A stretch of DNA of 64,000 nucleotides, from contig CACYHC010000010.1 in assembly GCA_902774145.1 (NCBI GenBank), positions 25,607-89,606 on the forward strand, given 5' to 3'. The position numbers and the translations under genes were made by a program. Within the stretch, counting starts at the first letter, position 1. Each line of letters opens with the position of its first letter. Below the pieces are notes generated by a model. The model searched no databases and was not told the DNA's origin. It saw nothing but the letters and a program-made list of their open reading frames with translations. The stretch is from an uncultured Bacteroidia bacterium (GTDB lineage: Bacteria > Bacteroidota > Bacteroidia > Bacteroidales > UBA932). Positions 18,784 through 27,406 of this stretch are shown here, piece after piece.

Positions 18784-20241
18784 ATGAAAATCTTTCCACT
18801 TTTTGCTTTTTTAAGCCTGGCGGCCCTTACGGCCTGCAACGATTACGAATTTGAAGCCTACTACCGGGATTTGCCCTTTTCGATGGAGCGCGTCTCCCGT
18901 CCGTCCATCCCCGCGCAGCGCGTCTGCCTGACGGATTTCGGCGCCGTGGGGGACGGCATCACCCTCAACACCGACGCCTTCGCCGCGGCCTTCGCGAAAC
19001 TCGAAGCGATGGGCGGCGGCCACCTCGACGTCCCCGAGGGCGTCTGGCTCACGGGCCCCGTCGAACTGAAAAGCAACACCGACCTGCATCTCGCTTTCGG
19101 CGCGGTGGTACGCTTCGCCACCGACCCGTCGCTCTATCCCATTATCAAAACCTCGTTCGAAGGGCTGGACACCCGGCGCTGCACCTCCCCGCTCAGCGCC
19201 CTGGACGCGCACGACATCAGCATCACCGGCAACGGCGTCTTTGACGGCGGCGGCGATGCCTGGCGCCCCCTCAAGAAATCCAAGGTCACAGCCTCCGTCT
19301 GGAAGCAAAAAGTGGCCTCCGGCGGCGTCCTGAACGAGAAAGGCGACATCTGGTACCCCGACGAAGACTATCTCGTCGCCGAGCGCACGGCGAACATGAA
19401 CGTCCCCGACCCGTCCCTGCCCGACGAAGCGGTCAAGCGCTTCCTGCGGCCAGTTCTGGTGTCGCTGCGCGGCTGCACGAACGTCCTGCTCGAAGGCTGC
19501 ACCTACCAGAACTCCCCCGCCTGGAACCTGCATCCGATGCTCTGCACCAACCTTATTATAAAAGGTGTAACGGTCCGCAATCCCGCCTGGTCCCAGAACG
19601 GCGACGGCATTGACATCGAATCCTGCACCAACACCCTGCTCATCGACTCCTCCTTCGACTGCGGCGACGACGGCATCTGCATCAAGTCCGGCAAGGACGA
19701 AGACGGCCGCCGCCGGGGCGTTCCCTGCAAGGGTCTGCTCGTGGACGGCTGCACGGTCTATCACGGACACGGCGGCTTCGTGGTGGGCAGCGAGATGAGC
19801 GGCGGCGTGTGCGACGTCAAAATCGCGGGTTGCCGCTTCCTCGGCACGGATGTCGGCCTGCGCTTCAAGAGCTGCCGCGGCCGCGGGGGCGTAGTGGAAA
19901 ACATCTGGATTTCAGACATCGTGATGACGGACATCGTGGCGGAAGGCCTGCTCTTCGACCTGCACTACGGCGGAAAATCCGCCCTGGAAGCCGCCGAGGA
20001 CGGGGACCAGCCGGACCTGGGCCAATACACCGTCGATGAAACGACCCCCTCCTTCCGGGACATCCACATCCGGAACGTGCGCTGCGACGGCGCCGGCCGG
20101 GCCATCTACATCAACGGCCTGCCGGAAATGCCGGTCAAGAACATCTCCCTGGAAGACTGCTTCTTCCGCGCCAAGAAAGGAGCGGAAATCCACCGCGCCG
20201 AGGGCATCACGCAGGAACGCGTAGAAATTATCGCCCAATAA
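18784..20241 (+). CDS. GH28 polygalacturonase lipoprotein
   Basis: A 485-residue GH28 right-handed beta-helix enzyme expected to hydrolyse alpha-1,4 galacturonan links in pectin. All catalytic motifs are present: NGDGID (residues 272-277), GDDG with Asp295/Asp296, GHG with His329, and RFK at 360-362. The start MKIFPLFAFLSLAALTAC gives a lipoprotein signal with Cys18, so the enzyme is probably anchored in the outer membrane or periplasm. The open frame extends upstream of 18784 but that part runs into the divergent susC gene. It is divergent from the SusCD operon, forming a small pectin utilisation locus. The last 14 bases overlap the convergent apbE gene. Confidence 0.93.
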   Translation: MKIFPLFAFLSLAALTACNDYEFEAYYRDLPFSMERVSRPSIPAQRVCLTDFGAVGDGITLNTDAFAAAFAKLEAMGGGHLDVPEGVWLTGPVELKSNTDLHLAFGAVVRFATDPSLYPIIKTSFEGLDTRRCTSPLSALDAHDISITGNGVFDGGGDAWRPLKKSKVTASVWKQKVASGGVLNEKGDIWYPDEDYLVAERTANMNVPDPSLPDEAVKRFLRPVLVSLRGCTNVLLEGCTYQNSPAWNLHPMLCTNLIIKGVTVRNPAWSQNGDGIDIESCTNTLLIDSSFDCGDDGICIKSGKDEDGRRRGVPCKGLLVDGCTVYHGHGGFVVGSEMSGGVCDVKIAGCRFLGTDVGLRFKSCRGRGGVVENIWISDIVMTDIVAEGLLFDLHYGGKSALEAAEDGDQPDLGQYTVDETTPSFRDIHIRNVRCDGAGRAIYINGLPEMPVKNISLEDCFFRAKKGAEIHRAEGITQERVEIIAQ

Positions 20242-21244
20242 GGGAAAATCCGGGCGTAGTGTGCAGCGAATCCGCGGTGATGAGCAGCGCCTCTACGCCC
20301 TCTTCATCGACCGGGCACTCCCCCGCCACCATACACCAGGTCGCCAGGGCATCTGAGAGCGCCGCACTGCGCGCCTCGGGCGTCCCGCGGACCGTCACCG
20401 TCGCGCTCAGCAGCGCGTGCTGCACGGGAAAACCGCTGCGCGGGTCGATCGTATGCGCATACTTGTGCCCTTCGTGCACATAAAACTTGCGGTAATTGCC
20501 GGAAGTCACCACGCCGAAGGGGCCGCCGTCGGACTGCCACACGCCACTGAGCGACGCGCCGGGGGTATCGTTCCCGTCATAGGGGGTATCGACCCCCACC
20601 GTCCAGCCCTCTCCCCGCGGGTTCAGGCCCTCGAGGTAAATCTCCCCGATATTCACGAGCATATCCCGCACGCCGAGCGTATGCAGGTACGCGGCAATCA
20701 CATCGCAACTGTAGCCCTGCGCCACCGCATTGAAATTCAGGCGCGGGGCCGCCCCGTCCGCTTCCCGCAGGAAATCAGCGCCGCAGAGCGGCTTTCCGAA
20801 ATCCAGCGCCCCGGGGGCCTTCAGACGACGCATCCCGCAGGCGGCGAGCAGCCCCCGTACCGTCTCCGCCGAAGGCAGCGAATCGCGCGAAAAGCCGAAG
20901 CCCCAGGCGTCGAAAAGCGGGCCTGCCGCCACGTCCACCGCCCCTTCCGAACGCTGCCACAAAGCATAGGAAAGCGCATAGACCTCCGCAAACATCGGCG
21001 AAAGGAGGAGCGTATCCCCCGCATTGAAGCGACTCAGCTGGGAATTGCGGTTGTAGCCCGAGAGGGTCGTATCGATCTGCAGCAACAGCGCATCCACGCT
21101 ACGCGCAATCTCCGCACGGGAAACGCGCAGGCCCTCCGCGTTGTAGCAGACACTCCAGGTCCCCCCCTGGGCATAACCGCCCACGGTCTCATAGCCCCGG
21201 CTGCAGGAAAGGGCCAGGAACAAAAGCCAGCACATTTTTCGCAT
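20228..21244 (-). CDS. apbE: FAD:protein FMN transferase ApbE-like lipoprotein
   Basis: A 338-residue protein with lipobox LALSC (Cys14), as in periplasmic ApbE, which attaches FMN to threonines of Rnf/Nqr subunits and other flavoproteins. [58 protein letters not shown] and [24 protein letters not shown] follow the family order, and SDALAT near the end is typical. The start MRKMCWLL at 21244 was chosen because it gives a proper signal peptide; a longer frame to 21304 would not. Divergent from rubrerythrin and convergent with GH28. Confidence 0.9.
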   Translation of the reverse strand: MRKMCWLLFLALSCSRGYETVGGYAQGGTWSVCYNAEGLRVSRAEIARSVDALLLQIDTTLSGYNRNSQLSRFNAGDTLLLSPMFAEVYALSYALWQRSEGAVDVAAGPLFDAWGFGFSRDSLPSAETVRGLLAACGMRRLKAPGALDFGKPLCGADFLREADGAAPRLNFNAVAQGYSCDVIAAYLHTLGVRDMLVNIGEIYLEGLNPRGEGWTVGVDTPYDGNDTPGASLSGVWQSDGGPFGVVTSGNYRKFYVHEGHKYAHTIDPRSGFPVQHALLSATVTVRGTPEARSAALSDALATWCMVAGECPVDEEGVEALLITADSLHTTPGFSLIGR

Positions 21245-21271
21245 CCCTGCAAAGTTATTCAATAATTTCCG

Positions 21272-21279
21272 TATATTTG
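21272..21279 (+). promoter_or_regulatory. Putative -7 element of the rubrerythrin gene
   Basis: TATATTTG on the + strand, exact TAnnTTTG match, 35 bases before the rubrerythrin start, giving a leader of roughly 28 bases. It lies in the 70-base divergent gap shared with apbE. Confidence 0.5.
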
Positions 21280-21314
21280 TCGGAAACAGAAAAACTCTTA
21301 ACACCCCAATTTTT

Positions 21315-21866
21315 ATGAAAAAGAAATTCAGATGTCTTGTCTGCGGCTTCGTTTACGAAGGAGAAAATCCCCCCGCAGAATGCCCCCAGTGCCACGCCAA
21401 GAGCGAGAAATTCGCTGAAATCAAGGACGAGGGCCTCAACTGGGCCTGCGAGCACGGCCTGGGCGACGGCCGCGTGGACGACGAAGAAATCATGCAGGGT
21501 CTGCACGACCACTTCAACGGCGAATGCTCCGAGGTGGGCATGTACCTCGCGATGAGCCGCCAGGCCGACCGCGAGGGCTACCCGGAAGTGGCTGAAGCCT
21601 TCAAGCGCTACGCCTGGGAAGAGGCCGAGCACGCCGCCAAGTTCGCCGAACTGCTCGGCGAGATTGTCTGGGACACCAAGACCAATCTCAAGAAGCGGAT
21701 GGAAGCCGAATGCGGCGCCTGCGAGGGCAAGCTGGCCATCGCCAAGCGCGCCAAAGCGCTGGGCTTCGACGCCATTCACGACACCGTCCACGAAATGGCC
21801 AAGGACGAAGCGCGCCACGGCGCCGGCTTCCAGGGCCTTTACAAGCGTTTCTTCGAGAAGAAGTAA
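21315..21866 (+). CDS. Rubrerythrin (reverse domain order)
   Basis: A 183-residue non-haem iron protein that reduces hydrogen peroxide in anaerobes. The N-terminus is a rubredoxin-like metal site with Cys7/Cys10 (CLVCG) and Cys23/Cys26 (CPQC). A four-helix ferritin-like domain follows from about residue 50, with [42 protein letters not shown] and [15 protein letters not shown] supplying Glu/His ligands to the di-iron centre. Rubredoxin first and di-iron domain second is the reverse-rubrerythrin order. The gene stands alone with its own promoter and ends one base before the convergent pfpI-like gene. Confidence 0.93.
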   Translation: MKKKFRCLVCGFVYEGENPPAECPQCHAKSEKFAEIKDEGLNWACEHGLGDGRVDDEEIMQGLHDHFNGECSEVGMYLAMSRQADREGYPEVAEAFKRYAWEEAEHAAKFAELLGEIVWDTKTNLKKRMEAECGACEGKLAIAKRAKALGFDAIHDTVHEMAKDEARHGAGFQGLYKRFFEKK

Positions 21867-22439
21867 TTACGCCAGGAACATCCCGGCGCGGACGGCCTCT
21901 GCCGCTTCGGCACCCTTCACCGCCGCCAGGATGGCCAGACCGAATTCTGTGGCATACCCCGGACCCCGTCCGGTAATGATACGGCCGCTGGTCACTGTAC
22001 CGGCGGCTGTATAATTTGCCCCCTTCGCCATCATCGGCGCCTCGAACCCGTCATAACAGGTAAACTCCACGCCGGCAAGGTCCCCGAGCTGCGAAAGCAC
22101 GAGCCCCGGCGCCGCGCAAATCGCCGCCAGGGTGCCACCCGCCGCATAATGCTCACGCATCAGGGCCATCAGCTTCCGGTTCTCCGCGAGGTTCCGCGCA
22201 CCGGGCATCCCCCCGGGGAAAATCATCACGTCCTCGGCTGTCGTCCGCTCCGGCGCCGATGCGAGCACCGACAAAAACGTATCCGGTCCCACAGCGATTC
22301 CGTGCGCCGACAGTACCACCGGTTCCTCCTCGACGGCCACCAGACGGACATCCAGTCCGCCGCGGCGCAGCACGTCGCAAGGCGCAAGCGCCTCGATGGG
22401 CTCGAAGCCCTCTGCCAAAAAAATATGGATTCCTTTCAT
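21867..22439 (-). CDS. DJ-1/PfpI family protein (YajL-like)
   Basis: A 190-residue flavodoxin-like protein of the DJ-1/ThiJ/PfpI superfamily. The nucleophile is Cys108 in LAAICAAPGLVL, with conserved Glu in LAEGFEPIEAL near residue 13 and VMIFPGGMPGARNL on the preceding strand. This is the YajL/DJ-1 arrangement, linked to protection or repair after oxidative and carbonyl stress, though the activity is debated. Its neighbour rubrerythrin suggests a stress context (inference). The - strand sequence TATCTTCG, one base off the -7 consensus, ends 5 bases from the start codon. Confidence 0.88.
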   Translation of the reverse strand: MKGIHIFLAEGFEPIEALAPCDVLRRGGLDVRLVAVEEEPVVLSAHGIAVGPDTFLSVLASAPERTTAEDVMIFPGGMPGARNLAENRKLMALMREHYAAGGTLAAICAAPGLVLSQLGDLAGVEFTCYDGFEAPMMAKGANYTAAGTVTSGRIITGRGPGYATEFGLAILAAVKGAEAAEAVRAGMFLA

Positions 22440-22465
22440 AGGGGCGAAGATAGAAAATTTTGCCT

Positions 22466-22473
22466 TATCTTTG
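22466..22473 (+). promoter_or_regulatory. Putative -7 element of the phosphomannose isomerase gene
   Basis: TATCTTTG, exact TAnnTTTG match, ends 5 bases before the ATG at 22479. Transcription starting at the usual distance would begin at or within a base of the start codon, implying a leaderless transcript. The divergent gap is only 39 bases, so any promoter must lie here or inside the neighbouring gene. Confidence 0.4.
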
Positions 22474-22478
22474 TACCG

Positions 22479-23402
22479 ATGGAAGAAAAGAAATTATACC
22501 CGATGCGGCTCCTCGGAACGGAGCGCGGCTATATGGAAACCCTGGTCGGCGGAGGCTGGCTGGGCGGCACCACCCTGGACGAACTGATGGAACTCTATAT
22601 GGACCGGGTCACCGGAGAAGACGTCTTCCGCTGGTACGGCCTGCTGTTCCCGGTACAGATGCGCCGCATCCAGACCACGGAAGGCCTGCCGCTCACCGTG
22701 CATCCCGCGGACGAAGTGGCCGCCCCCCGGTTCGACGCCCTGGGCAAAGAAAAGTTCTGGTACGTGAAAAAAGCCGGGAAAGGCGCCAGACTCCTTCTCG
22801 GCCTCACAGCAAACAGCGACGCCGGTACACTCTGGACGGCCCTGAAGGCCGGGGACCTCAGCCCGCTGAACGCCGTCATCCCCCGCCCCGGCGAGTCCTA
22901 CGCCATCCCCGCCGGAACCCTTCACGGCGCAGAAGGGGAACTGGAACTCATCGAGGTCAGCCAGTCCTCCGAACTGGACTTCCCCCTGCCGGAGCTGCTG
23001 GAAGAAGCCCTCGACTTCATCGACTACAAAGCCTACACGCCCGCTGCACCCAAAGGGAACGACCTGCTGCAACTCCCCCAGTTCAGCGTCTCCCGCGTCC
23101 CGCTCCCGAAACCCCTGCAGGTGCGCGCCGCGATGAGCGACGCCTACAGCCTCTTCTACGCCCTCAAGGGCGGCTTCCGGGCCGAAACAGAAGACGGCGA
23201 CAGCACGCAGGTCCCCGAGGACGGCATCCTGCTCATCCCCGCAGAAGTTGGTGATTACCAGTTAATTCCGGAAAATTCAGAGAGCGTCCTGCTCGCGGTC
23301 ACGACCGAGCGTCGGGAGGAGAGCGATGACATAACCTACCACGGCGACCCCGACAGCGATGACGACAAGATCCCCCGCGGAAAGGGCAACCGGGTAAGCT
23401 GA
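22479..23402 (+). CDS. manA: Type I phosphomannose isomerase
   Basis: Interconverts fructose 6-phosphate and mannose 6-phosphate, the entry to GDP-mannose and GDP-fucose. It is a zinc-dependent cupin. LPLTVHPADE carries the first metal ligand, GKEKFWYVKKAGKGARLLLGL the next strand, and YAIPAGTLHGAEGELELIEVSQSSELDFPL the His of the active site. The start at 22479 is the first ATG after the divergent pfpI-like gene; ATG 22503 is an alternative. The last 30 residues, beyond the cupin end, are polar, and the final 126 bases are antisense to the 3' end of the permease gene. It could supply GDP-fucose for the GT11 enzyme of the capsule locus (inference). Confidence 0.88.
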   Translation: MEEKKLYPMRLLGTERGYMETLVGGGWLGGTTLDELMELYMDRVTGEDVFRWYGLLFPVQMRRIQTTEGLPLTVHPADEVAAPRFDALGKEKFWYVKKAGKGARLLLGLTANSDAGTLWTALKAGDLSPLNAVIPRPGESYAIPAGTLHGAEGELELIEVSQSSELDFPLPELLEEALDFIDYKAYTPAAPKGNDLLQLPQFSVSRVPLPKPLQVRAAMSDAYSLFYALKGGFRAETEDGDSTQVPEDGILLIPAEVGDYQLIPENSESVLLAVTTERREESDDITYHGDPDSDDDKIPRGKGNRVS

Positions 23403-24503
23403 AACAAGGAAATTCCCCGGCATCCGGATCCAGCCCGTAGCCTGCTGCAACGCCACCAGGGCGGTGCCCAGCACCAGCCCGGCCGCCAGGCCCAGCAGTG
23501 AAATCAGCCAGCCTTCCAGCACGAAAATCCGCCGGATGAGCGCGGGCGTCGCGCCCATTGCCGCGAAAATGCGGATATCGTCGCGTTTCTCGAGCATCAG
23601 CATCGACAGCGCCCCGAAAATATTGAACGCGATAATCAGCACCACGAACAGCAGAATCAGGTAGATGGCCGCCTTCTCGAAGCGCATCATCCGGTACAAC
23701 GTCTCGTGCTGCGCATAGCGGTCCTTGAAAGCGAACTGCGGATAAGCGGCGGCCCATTCGCGCTGGAAACGGCGCACGCCGCGGTCGCTCCCGTCCTTGA
23801 GAGAAATTTCGAGAGCACTCACCCGCCCCGGCTCCCGGTCGCTTTCCAGCAGCCGGTCCATCACCTCGAAAGGCAGGATGACGAGCTTCGCATCCAGGTC
23901 GGCGCTAATCGAAAAGAGCGCGGAAAGCCCCAACTGTTCGCGCCGCAAGGACGCGGAAGGATTGCGCGGGGAGATTTGCGCATCCGGATCGGGGAACCAC
24001 AGTTCGAGCGGCGTCAGGAACTGCGGACGGGCGCCGAGCTTCCACGCGAGGCCCGCCCCCATCGCCGCCAGCGGCTCCTCCCCTTTCGCAAGCGCGAATT
24101 CCCCGGCCGCGCAGTGCTCCGGCAATCGCGTACGGACGGAAAAAGTTTCGTCGACGCCTTTGGCAAAGACCAGCGCCTGCGCGTCGCCGTAGCGGAGAAA
24201 GACATTTTCCTCCAGCACGGGGCCCCAGGAAAGGACGCGCGGGTCCGCGGAAAGCGCCTGCAGCAGCGAATCCGCCGGCACGAAGAACTTACCCTCGCGC
24301 GGCTCGATGCGCAGTTGCGGGTCCAGGTCGGAAAGGTTCTCGCGGACGATGCGGTCGAATCCGTTGTACACGGACAGAATCACGACGAGCGCAGCCGTCC
24401 CCACGGCCATACCCGCCGCACTTACCGCCGAAATGATGTTGATGACATTGTGCGACTTACGCGCAAAGAGATAGCGCAGGGCAATGAAGAGCGGCAGCTT
24501 CAC
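23277..24503 (-). CDS. LolC/LolE-type ABC transporter permease
   Basis: A 408-residue inner-membrane permease of the MacB/FtsX-like (lipoprotein release, LolCE) family. It has one N-terminal membrane helix (about 20-45; KSHNVINIISAVSAAGMAVGTAALVVILSVYNGF read in parts), a periplasmic domain at about 60-260 and three C-terminal helices (AIYLILLFVVLIIAFNIFGALSML, GWLISLLGLAAGLVLGTALVAL, AGDLVVIAVGVAVVGYVIALLP). EKRDDIRIFAAMGATPALIRRIF is the cytoplasmic coupling segment typical of LolC/E. It likely passes lipoproteins toward the outer membrane. The matching ATPase is not adjacent. Its start overlaps rbfA by 4 bases. Confidence 0.88.
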   Translation of the reverse strand: MKLPLFIALRYLFARKSHNVINIISAVSAAGMAVGTAALVVILSVYNGFDRIVRENLSDLDPQLRIEPREGKFFVPADSLLQALSADPRVLSWGPVLEENVFLRYGDAQALVFAKGVDETFSVRTRLPEHCAAGEFALAKGEEPLAAMGAGLAWKLGARPQFLTPLELWFPDPDAQISPRNPSASLRREQLGLSALFSISADLDAKLVILPFEVMDRLLESDREPGRVSALEISLKDGSDRGVRRFQREWAAAYPQFAFKDRYAQHETLYRMMRFEKAAIYLILLFVVLIIAFNIFGALSMLMLEKRDDIRIFAAMGATPALIRRIFVLEGWLISLLGLAAGLVLGTALVALQQATGWIRMPGNFLVSAYPVALSAGDLVVIAVGVAVVGYVIALLPTLGRDREQDAL

Positions 24504-24847
24504 TTCTTCAGCAGCTCGTCAATATGCTCCGCGTAATCGAGGCTCGTATCCAGGAAAAAGGTCAGTTCCGGAACGATGCGCAGCTGCGACGCCACCTTCC
24601 GCCCGAGTTCCCCGCGGTACGCGCGGTTGTTCTCCTCGAGCGTCTGCATCACCTGCGGCGCCTTCTCCGAAGGGAACACGCTCACATAGACCTTCGCCAC
24701 GGACAGGTCCGGGCTGATGCGCACCTCGCTGACGGTCACCATCGCGCCGCCGAACGCTGCCATTCCCTTGCTCCGGATGATTTCGGAAAGGTCTCTCTGC
24801 AGTTCGCGCGCCACGCGCAGCTGCCGGGTAGAAGGGGCCTTGTCCAT
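24500..24847 (-). CDS. rbfA: 30S ribosome-binding factor A
   Basis: A 115-residue KH-fold protein assisting maturation of 16S rRNA and cold adaptation. TRQLRVARELQRDLSEIIRSK at the N-terminus, VTVSEVRISPDLSVAKVYVSVFPS in the middle and LRIVPELTFFLDTSLDYAEHID near the end match RbfA. It sits between tyrS (its start directly abuts the tyrS stop) and the LolC/E permease (4-base overlap), so the three are one operon behind tRNA-Ser. Confidence 0.93.
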   Translation of the reverse strand: MDKAPSTRQLRVARELQRDLSEIIRSKGMAAFGGAMVTVSEVRISPDLSVAKVYVSVFPSEKAPQVMQTLEENNRAYRGELGRKVASQLRIVPELTFFLDTSLDYAEHIDELLKK

Positions 24848-26140
24848 CTATTTGACCTTTATAATATAATAGTCCTTCTTCCCCTTCTGCGCCAGGATAT
24901 ATTTCCCGTCGATGATGTCCGCCTCGCTGAGCTGCCCGTTCGGATCCGTGCGCTTCTCCTTGTTGACGGAAAAGCCGTTGCCCTGAATCATCTTGCGCGC
25001 CTCGCCCTTCGAAGGGAAAATCGCGGTCTCCACCGCCAGCGCATCCAACAGGCCCAGCGGCAGTTTCGCACGCTCGATTTCAAAGGTCGGCACCCCCTCG
25101 AACACGGCCAGGAAGGTCCGCTCGTCCAGGGCGCGCAGGTCGTCGGCCGTCGCCTTGCCGAACAGCATCGCGGAAGCCTTCAGCGCATTCTCGTACTCCT
25201 GCTCCCCGTGCACCATCACCGTCACCTCGCGGGCCAGCAGTTTCTGCAGCGTCCGCTGCTCGGGACAGGCGCGGTGCTCCGCGATGGCCGCCTCGATGGT
25301 CGGACGGTCCAACATCGTGAAAATCTTGATATAACGCTCGGCGTCCGCGTCGCTCACATTCAGCCAGAACTGGTAAAAATGATACGGCGAGGTACGTGCG
25401 GCATCCAGCCAGACATTGCCCTTCTCGGTCTTGCCGAACTTTCCGCCGTCCGCCTTGGTGATGAGCGGGCAGGTCAGCGCATGCGCCTCCTTGCCCAGCA
25501 CCCGGCGAATCAGCTCCGTCCCCGTGGTGATGTTCCCCCACTGGTCCGCGCCGCCCAGCTGCAGATGCACGTCGTGGTGCTCGTAGAGATACAGGAAATC
25601 ATAGCCCTGCAGCAGCTGGTAGGAAAATTCCGTGAAAGACATGCCCTCGGAGGCGTCGCGCTGGAGGCGCTTCTTCACCGAGTCCTTGCTCATCATATAA
25701 TTGACCGTGATGAGCTTGCCGATATCGCGCGTAAAATTAATGAAGGTATAATCCTTCATCCAGTCGTAGTTGTTCACCAGCTCCGCCTTGTTCGGCGCGT
25801 CGGAATGAAAGTCCAGGAAACGCCCCAGCTGCGCCTTGATACAGGCCACGTTGTGGGCCAGGGTTTCCTCGTCCAGCAGGTTGCGCTCGGCACTCTTCAT
25901 CGACGGGTCCCCAATCATTCCGGTGGCCCCGCCCACCAGGGCGAACGGCTTGTGGCCGCAGGCCTGGAAGTGCTTGAGAATCATAATGCTCACCAGATGG
26001 CCGATGTGCAGGCTGTCGCCCGTCGGGTCAATGCCCACATAGGCGGCGGTGGGGCCCTTCATCAGCTCCTCCTCGGCATTCGGGGTGATGTTGTGGATCA
26101 TCCCGCGCCACTTGAGTTCTTCAACGAAATTTTTTACCAT
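24848..26140 (-). CDS. tyrS: Tyrosyl-tRNA synthetase TyrS
   Basis: A 430-residue class I synthetase charging tRNA-Tyr. The HIGH motif is in [10 protein letters not shown], the KMSKS-type motif is KFGKT, and [14 protein letters not shown] marks the tyrosine/ATP site. A C-terminal S4-like domain follows ([19 protein letters not shown]). The protein starts [14 protein letters not shown], the normal Bacteroidales TyrS N-terminus, so ATG 26140 is well supported. The frame is open further upstream only because the tRNA-Ser gene happens to read through. The start codon begins two bases after the discriminator base of that tRNA, so 3' processing of the tRNA would leave a tyrS message with almost no leader. 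Confidence 0.95.
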   Translation of the reverse strand: MVKNFVEELKWRGMIHNITPNAEEELMKGPTAAYVGIDPTGDSLHIGHLVSIMILKHFQACGHKPFALVGGATGMIGDPSMKSAERNLLDEETLAHNVACIKAQLGRFLDFHSDAPNKAELVNNYDWMKDYTFINFTRDIGKLITVNYMMSKDSVKKRLQRDASEGMSFTEFSYQLLQGYDFLYLYEHHDVHLQLGGADQWGNITTGTELIRRVLGKEAHALTCPLITKADGGKFGKTEKGNVWLDAARTSPYHFYQFWLNVSDADAERYIKIFTMLDRPTIEAAIAEHRACPEQRTLQKLLAREVTVMVHGEQEYENALKASAMLFGKATADDLRALDERTFLAVFEGVPTFEIERAKLPLGLLDALAVETAIFPSKGEARKMIQGNGFSVNKEKRTDPNGQLSEADIIDGKYILAQKGKKDYYIIKVK

Positions 26141-26141
26141 G

Positions 26142-26227
26142 CGGAGAGACGGGGATTCGAACCCCGGGAGCCCAAAGAGCTCAACAGTTTTCGAGACTGC
26201 CCCGATCGACCACTCCGGCATCTCTCC
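26142..26227 (-). tRNA. tRNA-Ser (anticodon CGA)
   Basis: An 86-base class II tRNA. The acceptor stem GGAGAGA/TCTCTCC with discriminator G is complete; the anticodon stem GCAGT/ACTGT encloses CTCGAAA with anticodon CGA (reads UCG). The long variable arm has stem GAGC/GCTC, and the T arm is CGGGG-TTCGAAT-CCCCG. CCA is not fully encoded: the DNA after the discriminator reads CATGG, where ATG is the tyrS start. A TACCTTTG promoter element lies 14 bases upstream of the 5' end. Confidence 0.95.
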
Positions 26228-26240
26228 TGTTATTCGGGTG

Positions 26241-26248
26241 CAAAGGTA
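26241..26248 (-). promoter_or_regulatory. Putative -7 element for tRNA-Ser/tyrS
   Basis: TACCTTTG on the - strand, exact TAnnTTTG match, 13 bases before the tRNA-Ser 5' end, so transcription would begin a few bases before the tRNA. TTTCGG about 20 bases further upstream is a weak -33 candidate. This is the only plausible promoter seen for tRNA-Ser, tyrS, rbfA and the permease. Confidence 0.6.
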
Positions 26249-26260
26249 GAAAAAATCCCT

Positions 26261-27400
26261 TTAAATTCCGAAATAAAAAGCAATCGCGCGAACGACCTCC
26301 TCCTGCATCTCCTGCGTCATTTCCGTATGAATCGGAAGGGAGAGGACAGAGGCCGCGCAGGCGCGCGCGTTTTCCAGTTTTCCCACGGCGCGGGTGATGG
26401 ATTTGAACGCCTCCTGGTCCTGCAGCGGAAGGGGGTAATAGATCATACTTGGGATCCCCTGGGCCGCCAGGGACTCCTTGAGCGCATCCCGCTTCCCACC
26501 ACGCACCCGCAGGGTGTACTGGTGATAGACGTGGGTGCTCCGGGGGTCCTCCACCGGCGTCAGGAAAAAGCGTCCCTCGGGATCCAGGGCCTTCAGGCGC
26601 TGCGTGTAGAAGGCTGCCGCCGCACGGCGCGCCGACGCATACTCGTCCAGGTGCCTGAGCTTCACCTGCAGGATGGCCGCCTGCAGGGTATCCAGCCGGG
26701 AATTGCAGCCAATCACCCGGTGATAATACTTCACCTGCTGCCCGTGGTTCGCAATCATCCGGAGGCGCTCCGCGAGCGCATCGTCCCAGGTAAAGATGGC
26801 TCCGCCGTCCCCGTAACAACCGAGGTTCTTGGACGGGAAGAAAGACGTACAGCCGATGGTGCCGAGCGTGCCCGTACGCGCCTTGCGCCCGTCACTGAAA
26901 CGGTAATCGCTGCCCAGCGCCTGGGCATTGTCCTCGACGACAAACAGGCCGTGGGCGCGCGCGAAGTCCAGGACCGGCTCCATGTCGCAGCTCTGGCCGA
27001 ACAGGTGCACGGGAATGATGGCCCGCGTCTTCGGGGACAGCGCCGCCGCCAGGGTGGCAGGGTCCAGGTTGAAGGTGTCGGGATCCACGTCCACCATCAC
27101 CGGCGTCAGCCCCAGGAGGCCGATCACCTCGGCCGACGCCACATAGGTAAAGGCCGGAACGATTACCTCGTCCCCGGGCCTGAGGTCCAGCGCCATCAGC
27201 GCAATCTGCAGGGCGTCCGTCCCGTTGGCGCAGGGAATCACGTGGCATCCGCCCAGATAATCCCCGAGCTGCCGCGCAAATTCCTTCACCGCCGGCCCGC
27301 CGATAAAGGCCGTGCTGTCAATGACGCCCTGAATTGCGGCGTCCACTTCCGGCTTGATTTTCAGGTACTGACCCTTCAGGTCCACCATCTGCATCTTCAT
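26261..27400 (-). CDS. DegT/DnrJ/EryC1-family sugar aminotransferase, WbpE-like
   Basis: A 379-residue PLP enzyme. The PLP lysine is in TSFFPSKNLGCYGDGGA; the Asp/His contact region is VVEDNAQALGS, and CANGTDALQIALMALDL and VIVPAFTYVASAEVI are standard for the DegT fold. It sits directly downstream of a WbpB/WlbA-like dehydrogenase. That pair catalyses oxidation and 3-amination of UDP-GlcNAcA on the way to UDP-GlcNAc3NAcA/ManNAc3NAcA, so WbpE-like function is inferred. It is the last gene of the polysaccharide locus and GC-rich like the housekeeping genes. Confidence 0.82.
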   Translation of the reverse strand: MKMQMVDLKGQYLKIKPEVDAAIQGVIDSTAFIGGPAVKEFARQLGDYLGGCHVIPCANGTDALQIALMALDLRPGDEVIVPAFTYVASAEVIGLLGLTPVMVDVDPDTFNLDPATLAAALSPKTRAIIPVHLFGQSCDMEPVLDFARAHGLFVVEDNAQALGSDYRFSDGRKARTGTLGTIGCTSFFPSKNLGCYGDGGAIFTWDDALAERLRMIANHGQQVKYYHRVIGCNSRLDTLQAAILQVKLRHLDEYASARRAAAAFYTQRLKALDPEGRFFLTPVEDPRSTHVYHQYTLRVRGGKRDALKESLAAQGIPSMIYYPLPLQDQEAFKSITRAVGKLENARACAASVLSLPIHTEMTQEMQEEVVRAIAFYFGI

Positions 27401-27406
27401 GCGCGG

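Noticed and set aside
26141-26221. N-terminal extension of TyrS by 27 residues
   Set aside because: The extension is a read-through of the tRNA-Ser gene; conserved TyrS sequence begins at the ATG at 26140.
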